Positions 47,162 through 56,037 of a stretch of DNA of 64,000 nt are shown here, piece after piece. Origin of the DNA: Streptomyces spirodelae (GTDB taxonomy: Bacteria > Actinomycetota > Actinomycetes > Streptomycetales > Streptomycetaceae); assembly GCF_017676385.1 (NCBI RefSeq), contig NZ_JAFFZN010000017.1, forward strand, positions 62,001-126,000. The letters run 5' to 3'. The first letter of the stretch is position 1, and each line of letters opens with the position of its first letter. A program made the translations under genes and the position numbers. The notes below the pieces were generated by a model. The model worked only from the letters and a program-made list of their open reading frames with translations, was not told where the DNA came from and did no database searches.

Positions 47162-47404
47162 ATGGGCGCACTGACCTTGGACCCGAACAGCAAGACGTGG
47201 CTGGCGGAGTACTACCGCTGTCAAACTCGGGCGCGGGACCTGTTGAAGGTGTGCGCAGCTCGGGATATCCCCCTCGCGGCGGAAGACAGGGCACGCATCA
47301 CCAGCTGCGACGACAGCGAACAACTCGACGAGTGGTTCGACAACGCGATGCAAGCCAACACCGCTGACGAGGTCTTCGCCGAGCCGTCCGCCGCCCCGCA
47401 GTAG
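47162..47404 (+). CDS. small protein resembling the C-terminal tail of Rpn/PDDEXK-type proteins
   Basis: This protein has 80 residues after GGAGGAACCTC. RARDLLKVCAARDIPLAAED then RARITSCDDSEQLDEWFDNA and TADEVF resembles the repeated end of Rpn-family nucleases (EDVLRVLxARGVPVxxxxRERITGCxDLxxLDxWLDRAVTAxSADELF). The nuclease part is absent. It may be a free-standing tail or an old deletion product. It sits between the two fumarase genes. Confidence 0.6.
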   Translation: MGALTLDPNSKTWLAEYYRCQTRARDLLKVCAARDIPLAAEDRARITSCDDSEQLDEWFDNAMQANTADEVFAEPSAAPQ

Positions 47405-47427
47405 CCGGGCCCCTACCCACAAGGTCG

Positions 47428-47449
47428 GCCGAGGGCCCCCGCCCTCGGC
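47428..47449 (+). terminator. hairpin after the small gene
   Basis: GCCGAGGGC and GCCCTCGGC form a 9-bp stem over CCCC, between the small gene and fumC. No U-run follows, which is usual in Streptomyces. Confidence 0.7.
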
Positions 47450-47520
47450 GGACCGGCGGCGTGCTGTCGGGAATGTGTGCGGTCGTACGGGATGCTGAAC
47501 CGTATGGAGGTGTACGCACA

Positions 47521-48948
47521 ATGACCGACAGCACCGGTGAGAACGAGGCCGGCTACCGGACCGAGTACGACTCGATGGGTGAGGTCCGGGTGCCCGCGCA
47601 GGCCAAGTGGCGGGCGCAGACGCAGCGTGCCGTGGAGAACTTCCCCCTCAGCGGGCAGCGGCTGGAGCGGGCGCACATCGAGGCGCTGGCCCGGATCAAG
47701 GCGGCGGCGGCCGTGGTGAACGCCCGGCTGGGAGTGCTCGACCAGGAGCGGGCCGACGCAGTGCGGGCCGCGGCGGAGGAGGTCGCGGAGGGGCGGTGGG
47801 ACGGGCACTTCCCCGTCGATGTGTTCCAGACCGGCTCGGGCACCTCGTCCAACATGAACATGAACGAGGTGCTGGCGACGCTGGCCACCGAGCGGCTGGC
47901 GGCTGCCGGTGCCGAAGCCCCGTCCGTCCACCCGAACGACCATGTCAACGCCAGCCAGTCGTCCAACGACGTCTTCCCTTCCTCCATCCACATCGCCGCG
48001 ACCGCTGCCGTGACCGCCGATCTGATCCCGGCGCTGGAACATCTCGTGCGGGCGCTGGAGGGCAAGGCGAGCGAGTTCGCCGGCGTGGTGAAGAGCGGGC
48101 GCACCCATCTCATGGACGCCACTCCCGTGACGCTGGGCCAGGAGTTCGGGGGCTACGCCGCTCAGATGCGGTACGGCGTCGAGCGGCTGCGCGCCGCGCT
48201 GCCCCGGCTCGCCGAACTGCCGCTGGGCGGTACGGCGGTGGGCACCGGCATCAATACGCCGCCCGGCTTCGCCCCTGCCGTCATCGAGGAGGTGGCCCGC
48301 TCCACGGGGCTGCCGCTGACCGAGGCGCGGGACCACTTCGAGGCGCAGGGTGCCAGGGACGCGCTGGTGGAGACCTCCGGGCAGCTGCGCACCGTCGCGG
48401 TGGGGCTCACCAAGATCTGCAACGACCTGCGCTGGATGGCCTCCGGGCCCCGCACCGGGCTGGCGGAGATCGCGCTGCCCGACCTCCAGCCGGGCTCCTC
48501 GATCATGCCGGGCAAGGTCAACCCCGTCGTTCCGGAGGCGGTGCTGATGGTCGCCGCTCAGGTCACCGGGAACGACGCGACGGTCGCGGCGGCGGGCGCC
48601 GCGGGCAATTTCGAGCTGAACGTGATGCTGCCCGTGATCGCCAAGAACCTGCTGGAGTCGGTGCGGCTGCTGGCCAACGCGGCCCGGCTGCTGGCCGACC
48701 GGACCGTCGACGGCATCACAGCGAACGCCGAGCGGGCGCGCCAGTTCGCGGAGTCCTCCCCCTCTGTCGTCACTCCGCTCAACAAGTACATCGGATACGA
48801 GAACGCGGCGGCCGTCGCCAAGAGGGCGATGGCCGAACAGCTCACCATCCGTGAGGCCGTACTGGCGAGCGGTCATGTCGAGCGTGGCGAGCTGACGCTG
48901 GAGCAGCTCGACGAGGCGCTGGACGTGCTGCGGATGACACACCCCTGA
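47521..48948 (+). CDS. fumC: class II fumarate hydratase
   Basis: The protein has 475 residues and catalyses fumarate hydration without iron. The family signature is GSSIMPGKVNPVVPE. Other motifs are FQTGSGTSSNMNMNEVLA, NASQSSNDVFPSSIHIA and SGRTHLMDATPVTLGQEF. The ATG follows GGAGGTGTACGCACA. A strong hairpin follows the stop. Neighbour class I fumarase allows use of either enzyme depending on iron or oxidants. Confidence 0.97.
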   Translation: MTDSTGENEAGYRTEYDSMGEVRVPAQAKWRAQTQRAVENFPLSGQRLERAHIEALARIKAAAAVVNARLGVLDQERADAVRAAAEEVAEGRWDGHFPVDVFQTGSGTSSNMNMNEVLATLATERLAAAGAEAPSVHPNDHVNASQSSNDVFPSSIHIAATAAVTADLIPALEHLVRALEGKASEFAGVVKSGRTHLMDATPVTLGQEFGGYAAQMRYGVERLRAALPRLAELPLGGTAVGTGINTPPGFAPAVIEEVARSTGLPLTEARDHFEAQGARDALVETSGQLRTVAVGLTKICNDLRWMASGPRTGLAEIALPDLQPGSSIMPGKVNPVVPEAVLMVAAQVTGNDATVAAAGAAGNFELNVMLPVIAKNLLESVRLLANAARLLADRTVDGITANAERARQFAESSPSVVTPLNKYIGYENAAAVAKRAMAEQLTIREAVLASGHVERGELTLEQLDEALDVLRMTHP

Positions 48949-48971
48949 TTCCAGGGGGCCGAGGGCCTCCT

Positions 48972-49004
48972 CGGCGGGCCGGGAAAACTCCCCCCGGCCC
49001 GCCG
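48972..49004 (+). terminator. terminator after fumC
   Basis: CGGCGGGCCGGG and CCCGGCCCGCCG form a 12-bp stem over a nine-base loop, 24 bp after the fumC stop. Confidence 0.85.
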
Positions 49005-49095
49005 ACGGCACATCGTCGGCTCGCCGTCGGACGCCGTCGGCACGCTGCGGCACAGCTCACGGCGGTCCTGGGCGCGTGGCACCTAAGATCCCGTC

Positions 49096-49824
49096 ATGAC
49101 AGCGGAACAGGCGACGTCGTCACAGCAGCGCTGGCCCACCGGCACCCAGATCCTGTGGCGCTACCGCGCCAACGGCTCGGGGCACCCGCACATCTGTCGC
49201 CCCGTCACCGTCGTCAGTGACACGGCCGAGCTGCTGGCGGCCTGGATGGCGCCCAGCACACCGTGCGTCAAGCCCGAACTGGCCGACGGCACTCCTCTGC
49301 ACCGGGAGCCGCTGGCGACCCGCTACACCAGACCGCGCACGGTCGCCTTCACCCACTGGTCCGGTATGGGCGTGCTGAAGCTGGCCCGGGAGGGCGAGCC
49401 GTGGTCGGTCTGGCTGTTCTGGGACCCCGGCTGGCAGTTCAGGAACTTCTATGTGAACCTCGAAGAGCCGCTGCTGCGCTGGCCGGGCGGGGTGGACTCC
49501 GAAGATCACTTCCTGGACATCGAGGTGCGCCCGGACGGCAGCTGGCGGTGGCTGGACGAGGACGAGTTCGCCCAGGCGCAGCGCGTGGGGCTGCTGGACG
49601 CGGTGCAGGCGGACCGGATTCGCACGGCGGGCCTGCGGGCCGTGGAGGCGGTGCGGGCGTGGGCCTCGCCGTTCGCGGACGGCTGGGAGCGGTGGCGGCC
49701 CGACCCGGCCTGGCCGGTGCCCGGGCTGCCGGACGACTGGGACCGGCCACCGTTCGGAACGTCCGGTGCGGTGGACGGGACGCCGTTCAACGTGTGTCCG
49801 CACCGACCTCCCGATGCCCCTTGA
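49096..49824 (+). CDS. DUF402 domain protein
   Basis: This 242-residue protein has the DUF402 core: GTQILWRYRANG, WSGMGVLKLAREGEPWSVWL, WQFRNFYVNLEEPLLRW and HFLDIEVRPDGSWRWLDEDE. DUF402 proteins include nucleotide hydrolases and RNA-binding FAU-1-type proteins, so a phosphatase acting on nucleotides is one possibility. TAAGAT lies about 10 bp before the ATG, and the message may be leaderless. Confidence 0.85.
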   Translation: MTAEQATSSQQRWPTGTQILWRYRANGSGHPHICRPVTVVSDTAELLAAWMAPSTPCVKPELADGTPLHREPLATRYTRPRTVAFTHWSGMGVLKLAREGEPWSVWLFWDPGWQFRNFYVNLEEPLLRWPGGVDSEDHFLDIEVRPDGSWRWLDEDEFAQAQRVGLLDAVQADRIRTAGLRAVEAVRAWASPFADGWERWRPDPAWPVPGLPDDWDRPPFGTSGAVDGTPFNVCPHRPPDAP

Positions 49825-49928
49825 TACGCCCCCATACTGCAAACGTAGGATCAACATCCGTAAACATACGCTGCACAACTCCCCTCACCCCCCGGGGACT
49901 TGACCGGCAGCCAGGAAGGAGCCCAGCC

Positions 49929-50639
49929 GTGAGCAGCTCTGCGGGTTTTGGGGCTAGCGGGAGGTCCGGGGCAGGTGTCGGGGCATATGACGGATTCGAC
50001 CGTACGAGCATCGACAGATCGGGCCAGGCCGAGGCGTTCGACGCCATCGGGGACCGCTACGACGAGGCATTCCCCCACAAGGAAGGCCAGATCGCCGGCG
50101 CCGCCTGGCTGGCCGACCAGCTGCCGCCCGGCTCCCGGGTGCTGGACGTGGGCTGTGGGACCGGACTGCCGACCGCCCGTCAGCTCACCGACGCCGGGCA
50201 CAAGGTCGTCGGCGTCGACCTGTCGTCCTCGATGCTGAAACTGTGCCGCGACAACGTACCGGAGAGCGAGTGCCGCAAACTGGATGTGGCAGATCTGGAG
50301 TCGTCGGGCCTGGGCCCGTTCGACGGCGCCGTGGCCTTCTTCTCGCTGCTGATGCTGCCCCGGCCGGAGATCCCGTTCGCGCTGCGGGCCCTGCGCAGCC
50401 GGCTGCGCGCCGAAGGCCCACTGGTGCTGGGCATGGTGGAGGCGGACGTGAACGATTTCGCAATCCCGTTCCTGGGCAACACGATCCGGGTATCCGGCTA
50501 TCTGCGGGACGAATTGCGCGGGGTGGTCCAGGACGCGGGATTCGATGTCGTAGGAGAGGACGCGCGCGCGTACGCTCCTGCGAGCACGGACGTACCTCCC
50601 GAGATTCAGCTCTTCTTGCAGTGCCGACGACGCCCATAG
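49929..50639 (+). CDS. SAM-dependent class I methyltransferase
   Basis: This 236-residue protein has the Rossmann signature SRVLDVGCGTGLPTARQL, the acidic loop VVGVDLSSSMLKL and a post-IV FDGAVAFFSLLMLPRPEIPF. The C-terminus DELRGVVQDAGFDVVGED is typical of small-molecule methyltransferases of the UbiE/methyltransferase-11 type. The GTG follows AAGGAG. The substrate is unknown. It lies directly before the SpoIIE phosphatase gene, 49 bp apart. Confidence 0.88.
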   Translation: MSSSAGFGASGRSGAGVGAYDGFDRTSIDRSGQAEAFDAIGDRYDEAFPHKEGQIAGAAWLADQLPPGSRVLDVGCGTGLPTARQLTDAGHKVVGVDLSSSMLKLCRDNVPESECRKLDVADLESSGLGPFDGAVAFFSLLMLPRPEIPFALRALRSRLRAEGPLVLGMVEADVNDFAIPFLGNTIRVSGYLRDELRGVVQDAGFDVVGEDARAYAPASTDVPPEIQLFLQCRRRP

Positions 50640-50688
50640 ACCGCGAGCACCCAGCGCAGGGCGTGCGCCGACGCGCAGCCCCGGATGG

Positions 50689-52872
50689 ATGGAAACCGAA
50701 CGCGTGACGGAGCACGAGAAACCTGCGGCGAGCAGCACCACCGACCCGGCGCACCCCACACCGTCGGGGAACGCCCGCACCGGCCCCGGCGGCGACGAGA
50801 GACAGCCGGCCCCACGTGGCCGCGACGCCGCCACGCCGCGGCCGCGGCAGCATCCCCCGCAGCCCGGCGAGCGGGCCCCGCGCGCCGAGTCGGGGCTGCC
50901 CGGCGAGTCCGGTGTACGCGCGGAGACGGGTGTGCCCGCGGAGACGGGTGTGACCCCAGAGGCCAGTGTGGCCGCCGAGTCCGGTGTGCCCGCCGAGCCA
51001 CCGCTGGTCGGCGACCCCACCAGCGAGCGCTCCGAGCGCGAGCGCCGGGGCGGCGACCGGCTGCGGTTCGTCGGCGCGGCGACGCGGCGCATCGCCCGCG
51101 GTGTCGACCTGGACGAGACGGTGCTCGGCCTGTGCCGCGCCAGTGTGCCCGCGTACTCCGACGCGATCCTGGTCTATCTGCGCGATCCGCTGCCGGTCGG
51201 CGACGAGCGGCCCACCGGGCCCTTCGTCCTGCGGCTGCGCCGCAGCGACCGGATTCCCGAGGACCCGCTGGCAGCCCAGGCCCTGCAGGCGGCGACGGCG
51301 ACGGCACCCGGCGTACTGACGGCGGAGGCCACCGGGCATCCGACGGAGGCCGCCGAGTACCCCGGACACAGCGCAGCGGAGGCCGCGGGCCTCTCACTGG
51401 GGATGGCAGCGGGCATGGCGGCCGGCGCGACGAGCACGACAGCGGCCAAGCTCACCGAGGTGCGCCCGGGCGGCCCGCTGGCCGAAGTGCTGCGCGGGGT
51501 ACGGCCGGTCTTCGCGGACTCGGCTGCGGCCAGCGCCGCGCTGCCCGAACTCCTCGGCCCCGAACGCGAGGTGCCCACCGGGCACCGTGCCATCCTCGCA
51601 CCGCTGCGCGGACGCCGCCGGGTGATCGGCGCCGCCGTCTTCCTGCGCCGCCCGGACCGGCCCGCCTTCGAGCCGGACGATCTGCTCATCGCGGCCCAGC
51701 TGGCCACCCATACGGCACTCGGCGTGGACAAGGCGGTGCTCTACGGGCGCGAGGCATACATCGCCGACGAGCTCCAGCGCACCATGCTGCCCGACGAGCT
51801 TCCGCAGCCCACCGGCGTCACCCTCGCCAGCCGCTATCTGCCCGCCGCCGAGACGGCCCGGGTCGGCGGCGACTGGTACGACGCCATTCCGCTGCCCGGC
51901 TCCCGAGTGGCGCTCGTGGTCGGCGATGTGATGGGCCACTCGATGACCTCGGCGGCGATCATGGGGCAGCTGCGGACGACCGCGCAGACCCTGGCCGGTC
52001 TCGACCTGCCGCCCCAGGAGGTGCTGCACCACCTGGACGAGCAGGCGCAGCGGCTCGGCAGCGACCGGATGGCCACCTGCCTGTACGCCGTCTACGACCC
52101 GGTTGCGCACCGTATCGTCGTCGCCAACGCGGGCCACCCGCCGCCCGTCATGCTGCACCGCAGCGGGCGCGCCGAGGTCCTGCGGATACCGGCGGGCGCG
52201 CCGATCGGGGTGGGCGGCGTCGACTTCGAGGCCGTCGAACTGGACGCGCCCGCCGGTGCCACGCTGCTGCTGTACACCGACGGGCTGGTCGAGTCGCGGC
52301 AGCGCGACGTGTGGACCGGCATCGAGCACCTGCGCGAGAAGCTGGCCGCGACCGCGCGGCTCACCCGGCCGGGCGCCTCGGCCCCGCTGGAGCCGCTGTG
52401 CGACGAGGTGCTGGACATTCTCGGCCCCGGGGACCGGGACGACGACATCGCCCTGCTGGCCGCCCGGTTCGACGGGATCGCACCCAGCGATGTCGCGTAC
52501 TGGTTCCTGGACCCGCGCGCCCAGACCGCGCGGCAGGCACGGCGCCTGGCGCGCAGAGCGCTGGCCCGCTGGGGGCTCGACGAGTTGTCGGACTCGGTGG
52601 AACTGCTGGTGAGCGAGATCGTGACGAACGCCGTGCGGTACGCCGAACGTCCCATCACGTTGCGGCTGTTGCGCACCGATACGCTGCGCTGTGAGGTCGG
52701 GGACGATGTGCCGCAGTTGCCGCGGCTGCGGCAGGCGCGCGCCACCGATGAGGGTGGGCGCGGGCTGTATCTCGTCAACCGGCTGGCACGCCGGTGGGGC
52801 GCGACGCGGCTCTCCACCGGGAAAGTCGTCTGGTTCGAACTCCCCATCCCGGAGCCGGAACAGGACTTGTGA
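50689..52872 (+). CDS. SpoIIE-type PP2C phosphatase with GAF and HATPase domains
   Basis: The 727-residue protein has a disordered N-terminus with ESGVRA/ETGVPA repeats (residues 65-105). A GAF-like sensor occupies 120-355. A SpoIIE phosphatase follows at 360-580 with ADELQRTMLPDELPQPTGVT, GGDWYDAIPLPGSRVALVVG, VGDVMGHSMTSAAIMG and LLLYTDGLVESRQRDV. A C-terminal HATPase is at 590-725 (ELLVSEIVTNAVRYAERPIT and DEGGRGLYLVNRLARRWG). Such proteins act in partner-switching control of sigma factors. Start at 50689 ATG or 50704 GTG is uncertain. Confidence 0.92.
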   Translation: METERVTEHEKPAASSTTDPAHPTPSGNARTGPGGDERQPAPRGRDAATPRPRQHPPQPGERAPRAESGLPGESGVRAETGVPAETGVTPEASVAAESGVPAEPPLVGDPTSERSERERRGGDRLRFVGAATRRIARGVDLDETVLGLCRASVPAYSDAILVYLRDPLPVGDERPTGPFVLRLRRSDRIPEDPLAAQALQAATATAPGVLTAEATGHPTEAAEYPGHSAAEAAGLSLGMAAGMAAGATSTTAAKLTEVRPGGPLAEVLRGVRPVFADSAAASAALPELLGPEREVPTGHRAILAPLRGRRRVIGAAVFLRRPDRPAFEPDDLLIAAQLATHTALGVDKAVLYGREAYIADELQRTMLPDELPQPTGVTLASRYLPAAETARVGGDWYDAIPLPGSRVALVVGDVMGHSMTSAAIMGQLRTTAQTLAGLDLPPQEVLHHLDEQAQRLGSDRMATCLYAVYDPVAHRIVVANAGHPPPVMLHRSGRAEVLRIPAGAPIGVGGVDFEAVELDAPAGATLLLYTDGLVESRQRDVWTGIEHLREKLAATARLTRPGASAPLEPLCDEVLDILGPGDRDDDIALLAARFDGIAPSDVAYWFLDPRAQTARQARRLARRALARWGLDELSDSVELLVSEIVTNAVRYAERPITLRLLRTDTLRCEVGDDVPQLPRLRQARATDEGGRGLYLVNRLARRWGATRLSTGKVVWFELPIPEPEQDL

Positions 52873-52879
52873 CCCTGCG

Positions 52880-52910
52880 CCACCCTTCCCGGCTGCGCCG
52901 GGAAGGGTGG
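52880..52910. terminator. terminator between SpoIIE phosphatase and ahpD
   Basis: CCACCCTTCCCGG and CCGGGAAGGGTGG form a 13-bp stem over CTGCG. It serves the convergent genes on both sides. Confidence 0.92.
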
Positions 52911-52938
52911 TGAGCTTGGGAGGTCTGCGGGTGGGGGC

Positions 52939-53469
52939 TCAGCTCAGCTGGGCCTCGGCGTCCAGGGTGGTGGCGACGGCCTGGACCACGGAAGCGATCT
53001 TGAATGCTTCCTGGATCGTCTCGCGGTCGACGCCGGCCTTGCGCAGCACCTGCTCGTGCGAGTCGAGGCACTGTCCGCAGCCGTTGACGGCGGAGACGGC
53101 GAGCGACCACAGCTCGAAGTCCGTCTTCTCGACACCGGGGTTGCCGATGACGTTCATCCGCAGCCCGGCGCGGAGCGTGCCGTACTCCGGGTCCGACAGC
53201 AGGTGCCGGGTGCGGTAGAAGACGTTGTTCATCGCCATGACGGCGGCAGCCGACTTCGCGGCGGTGTACGCCTCGTCGGTCAGGTTCTCCTTGGCCTCCG
53301 GCTCCAGCGCGCGCAGCACGATCCCGGAGCGGGAGGCGATGGCGCAGGCCAGCACGGTGCCCCAGAGCTGCTGCTTGGGCAGCTCCGAGTTGCCTATGAC
53401 GGAGCCGAGGTTGAGCTTGAGGTCCTTCGCGTAGTCCGGAAGGGCCGACTTGAGGTCAGTGAGGGCCAT
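52939..53469 (-). CDS. ahpD: alkyl hydroperoxide reductase D
   Basis: This 176-residue protein has the AhpD signature AVNGCGQCLDSHEQVLRKAG, the CxxC-x-S/D-x-H site with a conserved acidic residue upstream. It reduces AhpC using lipoamide or NADH systems. The ATG at 53469 comes five bases after the ahpC stop; a GTG at 53478 overlaps that stop. The pair is one operon. Confidence 0.95.
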   Translation of the reverse strand: MALTDLKSALPDYAKDLKLNLGSVIGNSELPKQQLWGTVLACAIASRSGIVLRALEPEAKENLTDEAYTAAKSAAAVMAMNNVFYRTRHLLSDPEYGTLRAGLRMNVIGNPGVEKTDFELWSLAVSAVNGCGQCLDSHEQVLRKAGVDRETIQEAFKIASVVQAVATTLDAEAQLS

Positions 53470-53474
53470 GTCGC

Positions 53475-54029
53475 TCACTCACCAGCCAGCAGCGCGACCG
53501 GGTCGAGGGTCTCCTCGCCCTGGCTCCAGTTGCAGGGGCACAGCTCGTCGGTCTGGAGCGCGTCGAGGACCCGCAGGACCTCCTTGGGGTTACGGCCGAC
53601 GGAGCCGGCGGTCACCATCGTGAACTGGATCTCGTTGTTCTGGTCCACGATGAAGACGGCGCGCTGCGCGAAGCCGTCCTCGCCCTCGATGCCGAGCGCG
53701 CGCATCAGCTCGTGCTTGGAGTCGGCCATCATCGGGAAGGGCAGGTCGGTCAGGTCCGGGTGGTCCTTGCGCCAGGCGTGGTGCACGAACTCCGAGTCAC
53801 CGGAGAAGCCGAGGATCTGCGCGTCGCGGTCGGCGAACTCCTCGTTCAGCTTGCCGAACGCGGAGATTTCCGTCGGACAGACGAAGGTGAAGTCCTTGGG
53901 CCAAGCAAAAACGACCTTCCACTTGCCTTCGTAGGTCTTGTGGTTGATCGTCTCGAACTCCTTGCCCTTCTCCAGAGAGACACAGGCGGTCAGCTCGAAC
54001 TCAGGGAACTTGTCACCGACAGTGAGCAC
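53475..54029 (-). CDS. ahpC: alkyl hydroperoxide reductase C (peroxiredoxin)
   Basis: This 184-residue peroxiredoxin has its peroxidatic Cys in FTFVCPTEISAFGKL and resolving Cys in TDELCPCNWSQGEE. The GTG at 54029 has AAGGAG at seven bases, so the first GTG of the frame (54035) is rejected. It removes organic peroxides and peroxynitrite. Its upstream region carries a second copy of the oxyR leader sequence, and oxyR lies further on, in the plus direction. Confidence 0.96.
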   Translation of the reverse strand: MLTVGDKFPEFELTACVSLEKGKEFETINHKTYEGKWKVVFAWPKDFTFVCPTEISAFGKLNEEFADRDAQILGFSGDSEFVHHAWRKDHPDLTDLPFPMMADSKHELMRALGIEGEDGFAQRAVFIVDQNNEIQFTMVTAGSVGRNPKEVLRVLDALQTDELCPCNWSQGEETLDPVALLAGE

Positions 54030-54115
54030 GTACACACTCCTTGCACTTGCGGCCAGGATGCCCGTATTGCATGCATTCCTGGAGGTTGGTCACCACCACC
54101 TAACCACATACGCTA

Positions 54116-54167
54116 TTGATCGCGGAAATAGCCCGCGTTGAGTCATTTGATCGACTGAAGTTATCAG
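54116..54167. repeat. duplicate of the oxyR leader upstream of ahpC
   Basis: TTGATCGCGGAAAT (54116-54129), TTGAT (54147-54151) and AGTTATCAG (54159-54167) are repeated at exactly the same spacing 729 bp further on, just before oxyR. The match covers about 52 bp. It may carry an OxyR binding site for ahpC. Confidence 0.85.
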
Positions 54168-54386
54168 CTGGTGAGGGGTCGTCCGATCCGGACGACGCCG
54201 CCGCGGGCCTCGTCATCCGTCCGCCGTCTTCATCGGATCACCCGTCAAGGACGCGGGCCGACCGTCCGTCCGGGAAGCGGGGAGTCTCGTGCGGGAGCCA
54301 GGGCTTCTCGAGTGGAGACAGGCGCGGGCGGCCCGGGCCGGCGTACGGTCCGAGCCGCCCGCGGGCTGCTCAGGCAGGGGCTGGGA

Positions 54387-54698
54387 TCAGGACTCGTCGC
54401 CCTGGTCCTGCTCGGCACCCTCGACCTCGTTGGTGACGTTGGCCTGGCCGACCTTGCCGAAGATCTTGGTGACGATGTCGCCCGCCTTCACGGACTTGTC
54501 CAGCTGCGACAGGTCCACGCCGTAGGAGTCCTCGACGCTGGCGTAGCCGAGGTCGCCGGGGCCGCTTTCACTGAGCTCCTGCTGGTTGACCGAAGCAGCG
54601 AAGTTCAGGTTCATGTCGGCCATGGCGGCCGGAGCGGAGAGACCACCGAGTGCGACAGTGAGGCCGACCACGGCCGCGGCACGCGCGCATGTCTTCAT
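54387..54698 (-). CDS. small secreted protein of unknown function
   Basis: This 103-residue protein has a clear signal peptide (KTCARAAAVVGLTVALGGLS then APAAMA). The mature part is acidic, with NLNFAASVNQQELSESG and VDLSQLDKSVKAGDIVTKIF. AAGGAGGAGTCAGCA precedes the ATG at 54698. I recognise no domain. The gene lies between the two copies of the oxyR leader, so it is in an insertion relative to the usual ahpC-oxyR spacing. Confidence 0.75.
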   Translation of the reverse strand: MKTCARAAAVVGLTVALGGLSAPAAMADMNLNFAASVNQQELSESGPGDLGYASVEDSYGVDLSQLDKSVKAGDIVTKIFGKVGQANVTNEVEGAEQDQGDES

Positions 54699-54844
54699 TG
54701 CTGACTCCTCCTTGTGGATGCCCGTTTCGCAGGGTTTGTACGACATTAGTCTTATCGACTTTGTGCGTGCTTTACACACCCTATGACAGTTATTCACCTG
54801 TCAGGCGGCACGATCAGCCGCGGCGTCACCCGCACCCACGGGGC

Positions 54845-54896
54845 TTGATCGCGGAAATGGTTAGAGTGAGGAGGGTTGATTGGAGTGAGTTATCAG
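54845..54896 (+). promoter_or_regulatory. oxyR leader with probable OxyR site
   Basis: This is the second copy of the leader sequence, ending at the oxyR GTG. The TTGATCGCGGAAAT block lies 38 bp before that codon. OxyR usually binds its own promoter, so this is a good candidate. Confidence 0.6.
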
Positions 54897-55930
54897 TGAC
54901 CCCCGCCTCCGCCACCGATGTACCGGCACAGCCGACGCGTGGCCCCGCGCAGCCGGCGCGTGGAGCACGTGCGCGGCAGCCGAGCCTCTCGCAGCTGCGC
55001 GCCTTCGCCGCCGTGGCCGAGCACCTGCACTTCCGGGAAGCCGCGGCGGCGCTCGGTATGAGCCAGCCCGCGCTCTCCGGCGCCGTCGCGGCCCTGGAGG
55101 AGACGCTGGGGGTGCAACTGCTGGAGAGAACCACCCGTAAGGTGCTGCTCTCCCCGGCGGGTGAGCGCATGGCCGCCCGCACCAGGACAGTGCTGCACGC
55201 CGTGGGCGAGCTGATGGAGGAGGCGGAGGCCGCCCAGGCGCCGTTCACGGGGGTGCTGCGGCTGGGGGTCATCCCGACAGCCGCGCCGTATCTGCTGCCC
55301 ACCGTGCTCGGTCTCGTCCACCAGCGCTATCCCGATCTGGACCTGCAGGTGCACGAGGAGCAGACCGCCTCGCTGCTGGAAGGGCTGGGGCAGGGGCGGC
55401 TGGATCTGCTGCTGTGCGCGGTGCCCACCCCGAAGACCGCGCCCATGGGATACACGCAGGCGCCCCGGATACTCGAGGTGCCGCTGTTCGACGAGGACTT
55501 CGTGCTGGTCACCCCGGACGACCACCCGGCTGCCGGGCGCTCGGACCTGCCCCGCTCCATGCTGCGGGAACTGGATCTGCTGCTGCTGGACGAGGGCCAC
55601 TGCCTGCGCGACCAGGCGCTCGACATCTGCCGTGAGGCGGGGCGTGCCGAGGGGGCCAGTGTGACGACCACGGCCGCCGGACTCTCGACGCTGGTCCAAC
55701 TGGTGGCCGGGGGCATGGGGGTCACCCTGCTGCCGCGTACGGCGGTCCGGGTGGAGGCGGGGCGCAACGAGTCGCTGCGCACGGCGTGCTTCGCCGACCC
55801 CGCGCCCTCCCGCCGGATCGCGCTGGCGATGCGGGAGGGCGCGGCACGCGAGGAGGAGTTCCGCGCGTTCGGCGACGCCCTGCGGGCCGCCATGCGCTCC
55901 CTGCCTGTCCGCCCTGTGCTGCCGCCGTAG
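54896..55930 (+). CDS. oxyR: LysR-family peroxide sensor OxyR
   Basis: The protein has 344 residues. It has an N-terminal winged HTH (PSLSQLRAFAAVAEHLHFRE then AAAALGMSQPALSGAVAALE) and an effector domain with the two redox cysteines in LDEGHCLRDQALDIC. These Cys form the disulfide switch in OxyR. The GTG at 54896 gives about 25 residues before the HTH; an ATG at 54857 is an alternative. It is expected to activate ahpCD, which lies 0.9 kb upstream on the other strand. Confidence 0.93.
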   Translation: MTPASATDVPAQPTRGPAQPARGARARQPSLSQLRAFAAVAEHLHFREAAAALGMSQPALSGAVAALEETLGVQLLERTTRKVLLSPAGERMAARTRTVLHAVGELMEEAEAAQAPFTGVLRLGVIPTAAPYLLPTVLGLVHQRYPDLDLQVHEEQTASLLEGLGQGRLDLLLCAVPTPKTAPMGYTQAPRILEVPLFDEDFVLVTPDDHPAAGRSDLPRSMLRELDLLLLDEGHCLRDQALDICREAGRAEGASVTTTAAGLSTLVQLVAGGMGVTLLPRTAVRVEAGRNESLRTACFADPAPSRRIALAMREGAAREEEFRAFGDALRAAMRSLPVRPVLPP

Positions 55931-56037
55931 ACGGGCGTGCGCTGCCGTAGGCGTGTGCTGCCATGGACAAGCCCGGTACCGCCATACGGTGGACGGCATC
56001 CCGTCCGTACCGCGGCAGGGCGGCCGGTGACGTCGGC

